64,000 nt of DNA from Nocardioides sp. QY071 (GTDB lineage: Bacteria; Actinomycetota; Actinomycetes; Propionibacteriales; Nocardioidaceae). The DNA lies in contig NZ_CP124681.1 of the NCBI RefSeq assembly GCF_029961765.1, positions 3,782,001 through 3,846,000 of the forward strand, in the 5' to 3' direction. Numbering within the stretch: the stretch's first letter is position 1; each line of letters starts with the position of its first letter. Of this stretch, positions 25,114-33,093 are shown piece after piece. The translations under genes were made by a program, and so were the position numbers. The notes beneath the pieces were generated by a model. It did no database searches, was not told where the DNA came from, and saw nothing but the letters and a program-made list of their open reading frames with translations.

Positions 25114-25253
25114 GTTCTCTCCACCCAAACTCGCGGGCACAGCCAAGAGCGCAGCGCAAGATGAGAGCCCGAGACCGGTGGTCACTCCCCCACGGTCCGC
25201 CTCGAAGCGGACGAGGTCAAGGTCCGCCATGGGTCGGCGACCGAGTTCAACAC

Positions 25254-26450
25254 TCATCGTTCATCCTCGTCACCCTGGCTCGGCGCAAGCGCCTCGAGAA
25301 TCTCGGCCGTCAGCGGGTTCACCTTCTCGTCGGGCTGGATGTAGTGCTCCTTGGTGATTTTGGACGACGTGTGCCCGAGCATCTCCGCGGCGAGGTCGGG
25401 GCCACTCGCACGGTCGAGCACCGTCGCAACGGTGCGGCGGAAGGAGTGGGGAGTCACCCCTTCGATACCCGCCGCATCCATCACTGCTCGGAGCCGACGA
25501 CGAACGTTGTTGGTCGTCAGCGGGGTGCCGATGCGAGTGAAGAACAGCAGGTGCTCCGGATCCTCGGCCGCGATCTTGACCAGCCGTGCGCGCAGTACCT
25601 CGGCGGTGAAGGAGGGAACCGAGACCGTCCTGGTCGACTTCATCGTCTTCGGGTGCTCTTGTCGATGCGTCGGCTTTCCCGAGGGCGACACGATCGTGCC
25701 GCAGAGCCGGACGGTGGCCGGCGAGCTCGTGACGTCGACGTCGCACCTCCGGATGGCGAGCACCTCGCCGATCCGGGCAGAGCTGCCGAGCATGACCTCG
25801 ATGATCTGCTCGAGCTGCCCGTCCGGCGGCGGTCCTGCGAAGCCCGGACCGCGGCGCCAGTCCCGCGTCGCCGCACGGATCTCCTCCACTTGTGTGGCCG
25901 AGAGAGCCATGGCCTGCGTCGACGGCTTGTGCATCCTTGTGGTGTCACGCACCGGGTTCTTCACGATGGCGTCGTACCGCACGGCCAAGCCCAGCGCGAG
26001 ACTCAGCACCGTACGTGCCTGCTTCGCCATGCTGTAGCTGCGTGTGGTCGCCAGCGTCTTGATGAACTGGTCGACCTTGCGCACGGTGATCTCGCGCAGC
26101 AGGTAGTGCTCGAAAGCCGGCATCACGAGCTGGCGCATGTTGCGCTCGTACAACGCGCGTGTGCTGGGGGCGAGCTTGTTCGTCAGGTCGAGATCCTCGA
26201 GCCAGAGCTCAACGAGCTTGGCGAAGGAGGTGTCTCCGGTGATCTCGCCGGTGGCGACGTGGCTGGGTCGCTGCGCGAGCGACGCCTTCAGGGCGCGGAG
26301 CGCGTCCCTGTTCGACGAGCCGGTCGCCGAGACGCGACGAACCTGACCGTCGTCGTCCCGGTAGCGCGTGCGGGCACGAACCCTGCCACCGGGCATCTTG
26401 ACGTAGGTGACATCACCGAAGGTTCCGATCGGAGTGCGCGGCCTACCCAT
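25254..26450 (-). CDS. Phage-type tyrosine integrase
   Basis: A 398-aa integrase starting MGRPRTPIGTFGDVTYVKMP. It has an N-terminal arm-binding region (VRARTRYRDDDGQVRRV), a core-binding SAM-like domain at about 75-165, and a catalytic domain with R226 (SSARIGEVLAI), K271, H335/R338 (TPHSFRRTVAT), H360 (LGHTSS) and nucleophile Y370 (ITKEHYIQ). It starts 6 bp after the excisionase stop. It belongs to the integrase type of actinobacterial AICE and prophage-like elements and is unrelated in arrangement to the recombinase module at 21.4-24.3 kb. Confidence 0.93.
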   Translation of the reverse strand: MGRPRTPIGTFGDVTYVKMPGGRVRARTRYRDDDGQVRRVSATGSSNRDALRALKASLAQRPSHVATGEITGDTSFAKLVELWLEDLDLTNKLAPSTRALYERNMRQLVMPAFEHYLLREITVRKVDQFIKTLATTRSYSMAKQARTVLSLALGLAVRYDAIVKNPVRDTTRMHKPSTQAMALSATQVEEIRAATRDWRRGPGFAGPPPDGQLEQIIEVMLGSSARIGEVLAIRRCDVDVTSSPATVRLCGTIVSPSGKPTHRQEHPKTMKSTRTVSVPSFTAEVLRARLVKIAAEDPEHLLFFTRIGTPLTTNNVRRRLRAVMDAAGIEGVTPHSFRRTVATVLDRASGPDLAAEMLGHTSSKITKEHYIQPDEKVNPLTAEILEALAPSQGDEDER

Positions 26451-26456
26451 GTCGGA

Positions 26457-26687
26457 TCACCGCCCGTCGGGAGAGCGACCCGTGACGTCCTCGCGCTGCT
26501 GCTGCAGCCACGCGTTGACGTCGGTGACGAAGTAGCGCAGCTGTCGGCCGACATGAACCGCACGTGGGCCTCGGCCGGCCAGCCGCCAGTCGTGCAACGT
26601 TCGCGTGGGCACGTTGAGGTACTCGGAGAGTTCCTCGATCGAGATCAGCGGCGCGAGGCCGCTCATGATGGGTGCCGTGCTGTCCAT
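26457..26687 (-). CDS. xis: Excisionase / MerR-like HTH DNA-binding protein
   Basis: A 76-aa protein starting MDSTAPIMSGLAPLISIEEL. The winged HTH is ISIEELSEYLNVPTRTLHDW then RLAGRGPRAVHVGRQLRYFV, the pattern of Xis/AlpA-type helix_turn_helix_17 proteins. The start at 26687 is the first good ATG; an internal ATG at 26666 is possible. It is 6 bp upstream of the integrase gene in the same direction, the standard xis-int order, and would bend attachment DNA to favour excision. Confidence 0.85.
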   Translation of the reverse strand: MDSTAPIMSGLAPLISIEELSEYLNVPTRTLHDWRLAGRGPRAVHVGRQLRYFVTDVNAWLQQQREDVTGRSPDGR

Positions 26688-26839
26688 GCCGGTTAGGTGT
26701 GCCGACCGGACCGTCCGAGCCGTCCGAGTCCGCGCCAATCTGCGCGACTCCGTACTCGGGTCGGAGATGAGCCCGTTCGGCGGCTTCTGGACAGCGTTTT
26801 TGGACCCTAAGTGGACATGTGATCAAGTCCCAAAAACCT

Positions 26840-26873
26840 TTCAGGCGCGGAACCCGTAGGTTCCGCGCCTGAA
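26840..26873 (-). terminator. Rho-independent terminator of the tRNA-fMet gene
   Basis: A perfect 15-bp stem (26840-26854 and 26859-26873) with a CGTA loop starts 5 nt beyond the tRNA end. On the minus strand it is followed by a five-U run (26832-26836). Its intact position directly after the tRNA means that any integration here happened beyond, or carried, this terminator. Confidence 0.85.
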
Positions 26874-26878
26874 CTTTG

Positions 26879-26952
26879 TAGCGGGGGCAGGATTTGAACC
26901 TGCGACCTCTGGGTTATGAGCCCAGCGAGCTACCGAGCTGCTCCACCCCGCG
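26879..26952 (-). tRNA. Initiator tRNA-fMet (CAT anticodon)
   Basis: The 74-nt cloverleaf begins CGCGGGGTGGAGCAG. The anticodon arm is CTGGG-CTCATAA-CCCAG with the three consecutive G-C pairs next to the loop that mark initiators. The T arm is GCAGG-TTCAAAT-CCTGC. Position 1 C faces U72, the unpaired acceptor end needed for formylation. CCA is not encoded. These features separate it from elongator tRNA-Met. It borders the xis-int pair on its left. Confidence 0.95.
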
Positions 26953-27012
26953 TCGGTGAACCCAACGTTAGGGCATGCCCCCAAACCGCACCAAATCGGG
27001 GCGATCCGACGA

Positions 27013-27630
27013 TCACGAGGGCGGTGGCCCGAGCCGGGGAACGGGCGCCCGCCACCCCCGCCGTACGGCGATCAGCCGCCACCCGATGGTGACCAGCGCC
27101 GCCGGGGCGAGGATCACGCCGTGGGCGACGCCGAGCTCGGCACCGGTCGCGGCGATGGCGGCGCCGGCGAGGGCGGGGATGGCGTACAGCTCGCCGGTGC
27201 GGAAGATCACCGGGATCCGGCCGGCGAGCAGGTCGCGGATGATGCCACCGCCTACGCCGGTGACCATGCCGAGGGCGGCGGAGGGGGCGGGGCCGAGCCC
27301 GTACTCCTGGGCCTTGAGGGCGCCGGCGACGCAGAACAGGCCGAGGCCGAAGGCGTCGAAGACGTTGATCTCGCGCTCGAGCCGGCCCACGGCGGGGTGC
27401 AGCCAGAAGGCGACCAGGCCGGCGACGACGGGCACCAGCAGGTAGCGCCAGTCGGCGACGGCGGGCGGTGGCACCGCTCCGATGACGACATCGCGGATGA
27501 CACCGCCGCCGAGGCCGGTGGCCATCGCCAGCACCACGACCCCGAGGATGTCGAGCTGGTTGCGCACCGCCACCAGTCCGCCGGAGATGGCGAAGACGAA
27601 GATCCCGACGAGGTCGAGCGTCTGCAGCAT
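27013..27630 (-). CDS. TRIC-type cation channel family protein (UPF0126/YadS-like)
   Basis: A 205-aa protein with seven hydrophobic segments and an internal duplication: FAISGGLVAVRNQLDILGVV with GLGGGVIRDVVIG in the first half, FCVAGALKAQEYG with GVGGGIIRDLLAG in the second. The repeated GGG-[IV]-RD motif defines the bacterial TRIC/UPF0126 family, trimeric potassium-permeable channels. The start MLQTLDLVGIF has no strong ribosome site. It follows the UPF0182 gene in the same direction by 18 bp. Confidence 0.9.
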   Translation of the reverse strand: MLQTLDLVGIFVFAISGGLVAVRNQLDILGVVVLAMATGLGGGVIRDVVIGAVPPPAVADWRYLLVPVVAGLVAFWLHPAVGRLEREINVFDAFGLGLFCVAGALKAQEYGLGPAPSAALGMVTGVGGGIIRDLLAGRIPVIFRTGELYAIPALAGAAIAATGAELGVAHGVILAPAALVTIGWRLIAVRRGWRAPVPRLGPPPS

Positions 27631-27648
27631 GCGGCGATGATGCCGCAG

Positions 27649-30585
27649 CTACTGCTTGTCGCGCTCGTCGGCGAGCTTCAGCGCCTCCTCCACCGCCTTC
27701 TGGGCCTTGTCGAGCTCCTGGGCCCAGGTCACGGTGTCGTTCTTCGCCTGGGCCTGCTCCGCGGCCTTGAACGCCGCGTCGGCGTCCCGCAGCGCCGCCG
27801 CGATCTGCTCGTTCAGCGTGCCGGTCGGCTCGCCCGGCGTCTCCGGGGTCTCGGGAGTCTCCGGCGTCTCGGGGGTATCCGGGGTCGGCTCCCCTGTGTT
27901 GAGGTCGACCCCGAGGGCCGCCGCGAGGGCCAGTGGGAGGTCGCGGTCGATGCCGACCTTGGCGCCGTACTTGACGATCACGTACTGCAGGATCGGGAAC
28001 GCGGACGTCGCGCTGCGGGCGGCGTACACCGGCTGGATGTAGATCAGGCCGCCGTCGACCGGCAGGGTCAGCAGGTTGCCGAACCGTGGCGGCGTGGCAC
28101 CGGAGACGCGGTACTGCTGCAGCTTCTGCGAGACGTCGTCGTTGCCCTGCATCTCGTTGGCGACCTGGCCCGGACCGGGCGTGTCCTGGTCGGCCATCTC
28201 GAGCAGGCGCAGCCGGCCGAAGTCGTCGGACGTCGCGTCCGAGTTCACCTGCAGGTACGACGCCAGCGTGTTCTGCGCGCCCCACGGCTTGAAGACCGAC
28301 GTCAGTGACCAGTCGTTGGTGTTGTCGACCCCGGTCGAGAACAGCCGGTACGGCGGCTGGAACACCTCACGCGACGCGTTCGGGTCCTCCGGGACCTCCC
28401 ACCGCTCGTCGTCGGAGAAGAACACGCCCGCGTCGCTGACGTGGTACTTCGCCAGCTGGTAGCGCTGCACCTTGAACAGGTCCTCGGGATAGCGGATGTG
28501 CTCCATCAGCTCGTCGTCGATCGCCGACTTCGGCTCCACCGCACCGGGGAACGCCTTCATCCACGTCTTGAGGATCGGGTCGCTCTCGTCCCACTGGTAG
28601 AGGGTGACCGTGCCGTCGTAGGCGTCGACGGTGGCCTTGACCGCCGAGCGCATGTAGTTGATCTCGTCGGTGGGGATCGTCTGCAGTCCGGTGTCCTGCT
28701 GCAGCGAGTCGTCGATCATCGCCGCGAAGGACTCACGCTGCGCGTTCGGGTAGCGGTCGGTGGTCGTGTAGCCGTCGAGGATCCACACGATCTTGCCGTC
28801 GACCACGGCGGGGTACGGGTCGCCGTCGATGGTCAGCCACGGCGCGACCTTCTCCACCCGCTCGGTGGGCGTCCGGTTGTAGATGACCTTGGAGTTGTCG
28901 TTGACCCGGCCCGAGAGCAGGAAGTTCGGCTCGCCGAACTTGATCGCGTACATCAGCTGGTTGAAGGTGCTGCCGACCGGGACACCGCCCTTGCCGTCGT
29001 ACGTCGTGCGCGTGTCGGCGGCCTCCTCCGGGTCGTTCTCGTCGAGGCCGAGCTCGACGTCGCGGCCGCCCTTGGCCTTGCCGACGACGGAGTACGACGG
29101 GCTCTGCTCGCCGAAGTAGACCCGGGTCTCGAACTTCTCGGCGTTGGTGAGGTCCGAGCCTCCGGCATCGCCGTCGCTGCGGATGCCCTCGGCCCAGACC
29201 ATCCGGCCGTTGGCCTCGTCGTTGACGGCGATCTGGTTGGCGTAGGCGGCGATCAGGCCGTCGCCGTGGGTGTAGACGGTGTGCAGGTTGAGCCAGTTCT
29301 GGGACGAGGCCCGGATGCCGCTCTGGTCGAGCTCGCGCACGCCGAGGACGAGCGGCACCTCCTTGCCGTTGAGCTCGTAGCGGTCGACGTCGAGGACGGT
29401 CGGCACGGAGTAGTAGCCCTTGCTCCGCTGCCGCTGCTGGAAGGTCTCGCGGACCTGGAGCGGGTCGACGACCGGGGTGGTGGCGAGCTGACCGAGCACC
29501 GCGGCGCCGCGCTCGCCGCTGCTGTCGGTGGCGATGCCCTGGTAGTTGGGCACGATGTCGATGTCACTGAGCCCGTAGGCCTCGCGCGTCGCATCGATGT
29601 TGGCCTTGATGTAGGAGCTCTCCTTGTCGGCCTCCGACGGCTTGACCTGGAAGTTCTGCACGATGGCGGGCCAGATCATGCCCAGCAGCACGGCCGACAG
29701 GGCGAGCAGCGCGAGGCCGACCGACGGCAGCTGCCAGGTCTTGCGCCACACGTTGAGGAAGAACAGCACCGCGCAGATCAGCGCGACGCCGACGAGGATG
29801 TTGCGCGCTGGCAGCATCGCGTTCTCTCCGGCGTAGTTCATGCCGGTGAAGAGCCGGTGGTCGTCGGCGACGAGGTCGTAGCGGTCGAGGTAGTAGTCGA
29901 CCGACTTCATCAGCACGAACGCGCCGAGCAGGACCGAGAGCTGGACCTGGGCGGCCGGCGAGAAGCGGTCGTGGGCGACCTGGAGCCGGATGCCGCCGTA
30001 CAGGTAGTGCACGATCGCGGTCGCGATCAGCGACACGATGGCGACAGCCATCACGAAGTCGATGACGAAGTTCCACCACGGCAGGTCGAAGACGTAGAAG
30101 CCGATGTCCTTCTTGAAGTACGCGTCCTTCGCGCCCCACGGCTCGCTGTTGCGCCACAGCAGGAAGGTGCGCCACTGCCCGATCGCGGAGGTGCCCGCGA
30201 AGATGCCGACGACCACGCCGACGCCGGCCAGCAGCCAGCCGCGGATCGGGGTGACGGCGTCGCGGTAGCGGTCGACCCCGTCGGGCCCGGCCATCAAGAA
30301 CAGCGGTCGGAACCGGAACGCGAGGTACATGTTGAGCGCGACGACGCCGCCCATCACCGCGCCGAAGGCGAGGAACAGCCCGACCCGGGTCCACAGCAAC
30401 TTGGTGAAGACGCTGCCGAAGCCGACCTCCTTGTACCAGAGCCGGTCGGTGTAGAGGCCCGCGAAGGCGCTGAGCAGGAAGAACCCGACGATGAGCACCA
30501 CGCCGGTGATCACCAGGGCACGGGTACGACGACCGGTCCGCTCGGGCGCGGGACGCTCCGGCTCCTCGTCGAACAGCTCACTCAT
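27649..30585 (-). CDS. UPF0182 family large membrane protein
   Basis: A 978-aa protein. Seven TM segments lie in the first 330 residues (from ALVITGVVLIVGFFLLSAFA), followed by a 550-residue extracytoplasmic domain with YNRTPTERVEKVAPWLTIDG and IVWILDGYTTTDRYPNAQRE. This is the UPF0182 signature order, as in M. tuberculosis Rv3193c. The C-terminal tail carries four tandem PET-type repeats (about 27838-27890) and an Ala/Lys-rich coiled region. The function is unknown. The start overlaps the PPA1309 gene stop by 8 bp, so they are co-translated. Confidence 0.95.
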   Translation of the reverse strand: MSELFDEEPERPAPERTGRRTRALVITGVVLIVGFFLLSAFAGLYTDRLWYKEVGFGSVFTKLLWTRVGLFLAFGAVMGGVVALNMYLAFRFRPLFLMAGPDGVDRYRDAVTPIRGWLLAGVGVVVGIFAGTSAIGQWRTFLLWRNSEPWGAKDAYFKKDIGFYVFDLPWWNFVIDFVMAVAIVSLIATAIVHYLYGGIRLQVAHDRFSPAAQVQLSVLLGAFVLMKSVDYYLDRYDLVADDHRLFTGMNYAGENAMLPARNILVGVALICAVLFFLNVWRKTWQLPSVGLALLALSAVLLGMIWPAIVQNFQVKPSEADKESSYIKANIDATREAYGLSDIDIVPNYQGIATDSSGERGAAVLGQLATTPVVDPLQVRETFQQRQRSKGYYSVPTVLDVDRYELNGKEVPLVLGVRELDQSGIRASSQNWLNLHTVYTHGDGLIAAYANQIAVNDEANGRMVWAEGIRSDGDAGGSDLTNAEKFETRVYFGEQSPSYSVVGKAKGGRDVELGLDENDPEEAADTRTTYDGKGGVPVGSTFNQLMYAIKFGEPNFLLSGRVNDNSKVIYNRTPTERVEKVAPWLTIDGDPYPAVVDGKIVWILDGYTTTDRYPNAQRESFAAMIDDSLQQDTGLQTIPTDEINYMRSAVKATVDAYDGTVTLYQWDESDPILKTWMKAFPGAVEPKSAIDDELMEHIRYPEDLFKVQRYQLAKYHVSDAGVFFSDDERWEVPEDPNASREVFQPPYRLFSTGVDNTNDWSLTSVFKPWGAQNTLASYLQVNSDATSDDFGRLRLLEMADQDTPGPGQVANEMQGNDDVSQKLQQYRVSGATPPRFGNLLTLPVDGGLIYIQPVYAARSATSAFPILQYVIVKYGAKVGIDRDLPLALAAALGVDLNTGEPTPDTPETPETPETPETPGEPTGTLNEQIAAALRDADAAFKAAEQAQAKNDTVTWAQELDKAQKAVEEALKLADERDKQ

Positions 30586-31138
30586 CGGTCTCGTCCTCCG
30601 CGTCGTCGAGCAGGGTGGCGCGCAGCAGCTCCAGGAGCCCCGGCACCAGGTCGTTGCCGCCCATCACGGCCATGTCCTCGTCCTGGCTGCGCATCCGCAG
30701 CGCGCAGTAGCCCGCGCCGTGCCGGGTGACACCGGCGACGATCCGGACCTCCTCGGCGTCGGGGTGCTCGCGCGCGAACTCCGCGGCCGCCGCCGGGTCC
30801 TCGGGGACCTGACCGTCCGCTGCCGGCGGGAGCACCAGGCGCTCCACCACGGCCGCGCAGCCGGTGACCACGGCGGGCCACTGGATGCCGGGGAGCACCT
30901 CCTCGAGCTGCTGGCCGGCTGGCAGGTCCTCCTGCTCGACGGGGGTCAGCGAGCCCTGCTCGGCCGGGGCGTCGAGGCCGAGCTGGGCGGCGAGAGCGGG
31001 CTCCTGGGCCACCAGCTGCGCGGTGTCGACGAGGGCGTAGAGCCGCGCCGGCTGGTCCCAGCCGGCCCGGGCGTGGTGCCCCTCGATCTCGAGCACAGCG
31101 GCAGCCAGGGCCGGGTCGACGTCCAGGTCGTAGTCCAT
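30578..31138 (-). CDS. PPA1309 family protein
   Basis: A 186-aa soluble actinobacterial protein starting MDYDLDVDPALAAAVLEIEG. DQPARLYALVDTAQLVAQEP and GYCALRMRSQDEDMAVMGGN match the conserved PPA1309-type family of unknown function, which typically lies between the UPF0182 and PDZ-protease genes, exactly as here. It overlaps the UPF0182 start. Confidence 0.88.
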   Translation of the reverse strand: MDYDLDVDPALAAAVLEIEGHHARAGWDQPARLYALVDTAQLVAQEPALAAQLGLDAPAEQGSLTPVEQEDLPAGQQLEEVLPGIQWPAVVTGCAAVVERLVLPPAADGQVPEDPAAAAEFAREHPDAEEVRIVAGVTRHGAGYCALRMRSQDEDMAVMGGNDLVPGLLELLRATLLDDAEDETDE

Positions 31139-31160
31139 GGTCCTTGCTCCGGTCAGTCCG

Positions 31161-32198
31161 TCAACAGGTCGGCAGGGCGGCGTCGTGGTCGCCGACCCAC
31201 GTGTCCAGCGCGAGGCGCGCCTCGTGCATCGTGGTCGCCTTCACCAGGCGCAGGTCGGGGTGGAGGCCCTTGACGTCGGCGCAGTTGTCCTTCGGCACGA
31301 AGAACAGCTTGGCGCCGGCCGCCTCGGCTCCGGCGATCTTCTGCTCGATGCCGCCGATCGGGCCGACCTTGCCGTCGGGGGCCAGCTCGCCGGTGCCGGC
31401 GATGGTCGCGCCACCGGTCATCGACCCCGGCGTGAGCGTGTCGTAGATGGCGAGCGAGAACATCAGTCCCGCGCTCGGGCCGCCGACCTGAGGGTCGACG
31501 CGCAGGTTGACGGTGAACGGGAACTCGTAGCCCAGGCCGAGCGAGACGCCGACCCGCGGCTTCCCGTCGATCTCCTCGGGCTTGAGCCGCACGGTCAGCT
31601 CGCGCTTGTCGCGCAGGATCCGGAACTCCACCAGCGAGCCGTCGTCGTGCTTGCGCACGGCGGCGACGATCTGGTCGGCGTCGGTGACCGGCTCGCCGTC
31701 GACCTCCTTGAAGACGTCGTGGACGAGCAGCTTGTCCTTGGCCGGGCCCTCCTCGTCGACCATCGCGACCTGCACCGCGGTGGGGACCTGGAGGCCGATC
31801 TCCTTCATCGCGACGGCCTTCGCGACGTCCTGCGACGTCGTCATCTGGACCGCGCCCTCGGCCTTCTCGTCGGCCTGCGAGGTCTCCGGCGGGTGCACCA
31901 CGTCGTACGGGAGGATCGCCTTGTCCGGGTCCAGCCAGCGCGACAGCGCCTCACCGAGCGACAGCTTCTGGCCGTACGACGACGCGACCACCGTCGTGAA
32001 CCGGATCTGGCCCTTGTCGTAGAAGGCCTCGTGACCGTCGACCTGCACGACCTCCGCATCGTCGGCGTCCTTGCCGAGGATGTCGTACGTCGGCCCGGGG
32101 CTGTAGGACGCGTACGGCAGCGGCACCACGAGCGCGATGCCGCCCAGGATCAGCACCAACGGGGCCGCGATGCACGCGGCGATCAGGCGCTGGCTCAT
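31161..32198 (-). CDS. YlbL-like PDZ / Lon-type S16 serine peptidase
   Basis: A 345-aa protein; the ATG at 32196-32198 gives MSQRLIAACIAAPLVLILGG, an N-terminal signal anchor. A PDZ domain follows (VHDVFKEVDGEPVTDADQIV). The C-terminal Lon-type domain has GGPSAGLMFSLAIYD with the nucleophile Ser in GPSAG, and a catalytic Lys is expected in VGPIGGIEQKIAGA. Homologues (B. subtilis YlbL, M. tuberculosis Rv3194c) are membrane-anchored proteases; in Bacillus YlbL degrades a cell-division inhibitor. It is part of the conserved UPF0182-PPA1309 set. Confidence 0.9.
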   Translation of the reverse strand: MSQRLIAACIAAPLVLILGGIALVVPLPYASYSPGPTYDILGKDADDAEVVQVDGHEAFYDKGQIRFTTVVASSYGQKLSLGEALSRWLDPDKAILPYDVVHPPETSQADEKAEGAVQMTTSQDVAKAVAMKEIGLQVPTAVQVAMVDEEGPAKDKLLVHDVFKEVDGEPVTDADQIVAAVRKHDDGSLVEFRILRDKRELTVRLKPEEIDGKPRVGVSLGLGYEFPFTVNLRVDPQVGGPSAGLMFSLAIYDTLTPGSMTGGATIAGTGELAPDGKVGPIGGIEQKIAGAEAAGAKLFFVPKDNCADVKGLHPDLRLVKATTMHEARLALDTWVGDHDAALPTC

Positions 32199-32225
32199 GG
32201 CGCCTACCTTGTCAGACGTGTCCAA

Positions 32226-32546
32226 TCAGGATGCGCGCCGGTCACCCGTGGCGTCGTCCGCCTGGACGTCCGGCTCGGCGGCCGGCTCCTCCACCTCGCC
32301 GCCGGCGACCACCGAGGGCCGGGCCTGCGAGGCGCGCAGGGCCACGCCGGTGTGCCGTTCGGGCGCCCGCTCGGGTGCGGCGTACCCGGGTCGCGAGCGC
32401 TGCTCGCGGGTCAGCGCCTCGCCGAGGCGCCGGGCCGCGGTCTCGCGGTCGACCTGGCCCCGGCCCTCGCGGCCCCACCATGCGACCCACGCCATCGAGG
32501 CGAGGGTGAGCACGGCGGCCGGCAGCAGCCAGAACAGGATCTCCAC
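32226..32546 (-). CDS. Hypothetical protein with one N-terminal TM helix
   Basis: A 106-aa protein with a GTG start. Residues 3-23 form one TM helix (FWLLPAAVLTLASMAWVAWW); the rest is a charged, low-complexity cytoplasmic tail. The -10 hexamer TACCCT lies 6 nt before the GTG (32553-32558 on the plus strand), suggesting a leaderless mRNA. No domain is recognised. It sits 27 bp upstream of the YlbL-like gene and may share its transcript. Confidence 0.7.
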   Translation of the reverse strand: MEILFWLLPAAVLTLASMAWVAWWGREGRGQVDRETAARRLGEALTREQRSRPGYAAPERAPERHTGVALRASQARPSVVAGGEVEEPAAEPDVQADDATGDRRAS

Positions 32547-32591
32547 TCCACGAGGGTAGGTCGACCCGGGTCGGCGTCCGGTCAGGACACG

Positions 32592-33020
32592 CTACGGACT
32601 CCCCACCCACTCGTCGGACCCGTCGGCGAAGCGCTGGTGCTTCCAGATCGGCACCTCGGCCTTGAGCGTGTCGATCAGCGCGCGGCTGGCCTCGAACGAC
32701 GAGCCGCGGTGCCCGGCCGTGGTGGCGACGACGACGGCGAGGTCTCCGATGTCGAGGTCACCGACCCGGTGCACGGCGGCGAGCGCGGTGATGTCGTGCG
32801 CGTCGGCGATCCGGTCGCACACGTCCCGCAGCCGGTCGAGGGCGGAGGGGTGCGCGGAGTACGACAGGCCGGTGACGCCCTGCCCGTGGTCGTGGTCGCG
32901 GACCCGTCCGACGAAGAGCACCAGACCACCGGACGCCGCGTCGTCGAGGCTGTCGAGCACGTCGGTCACCGACAGCGGCTGGTCGGAGATGGCGACGAGG
33001 CGCACGGCGGGGTTCGGCAT
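32592..33020 (-). CDS. moaE: Molybdopterin synthase catalytic subunit MoaE
   Basis: A 142-aa protein starting MPNPAVRLVAISDQPLSVTD. GLVLFVGRVRDHDHGQGVTG (loop near the active site), AAVHRVGDLDIGDLAVVVAT and VPIWKHQRF with the conserved catalytic lysine are the MoaE hallmarks. It transfers dithiolene sulfur from MoaD thiocarboxylate to precursor Z. No moaD is adjacent. TAGAGT lies 7 nt before the ATG (33028-33033), so a leaderless mRNA is likely. It is divergent from the zincin-like gene. Confidence 0.92.
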   Translation of the reverse strand: MPNPAVRLVAISDQPLSVTDVLDSLDDAASGGLVLFVGRVRDHDHGQGVTGLSYSAHPSALDRLRDVCDRIADAHDITALAAVHRVGDLDIGDLAVVVATTAGHRGSSFEASRALIDTLKAEVPIWKHQRFADGSDEWVGSP

Positions 33021-33093
33021 GCGGCCCACTCTAGGGGTCCGTTCAGGGCTGTCCCCGACACTCCCGGTTGTGGTTCGGGCGTAGTTTTGACCC

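Larger units (their letters stand above)
24339..25253. other. 0.9-kb gene-free spacer with several palindromes between two recombinase loci
   Basis: I find no credible gene here. The stretch holds at least three perfect inverted repeats (24722-24742, 24769-24788, 25091-25113) and a local GAGCC...GGCTC hairpin at about 25015-25036. It lies upstream of the recombinase module and directly after the stop of the second integrase. Integrase genes commonly end next to their attachment site, so an attP- or att-derived core may lie in the right half. Confidence 0.5.

Noticed and set aside
26832..26952. tRNA-fMet as a certain attachment site of the integrase
   Set aside because: No duplicate of the tRNA end was seen to the left, and the terminator is intact directly after the tRNA. 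The link is kept only as a hypothesis.
27838..27890. Tandem repeat at the UPF0182 C-terminus as a mobile or regulatory repeat
   Set aside because: It is an in-frame PET-type coding repeat of the protein tail, common in this family.
28441..30729. 762-aa plus-strand frame
   Set aside because: Antisense of the UPF0182 gene. The translation is a valine/aspartate-rich shadow without domains.
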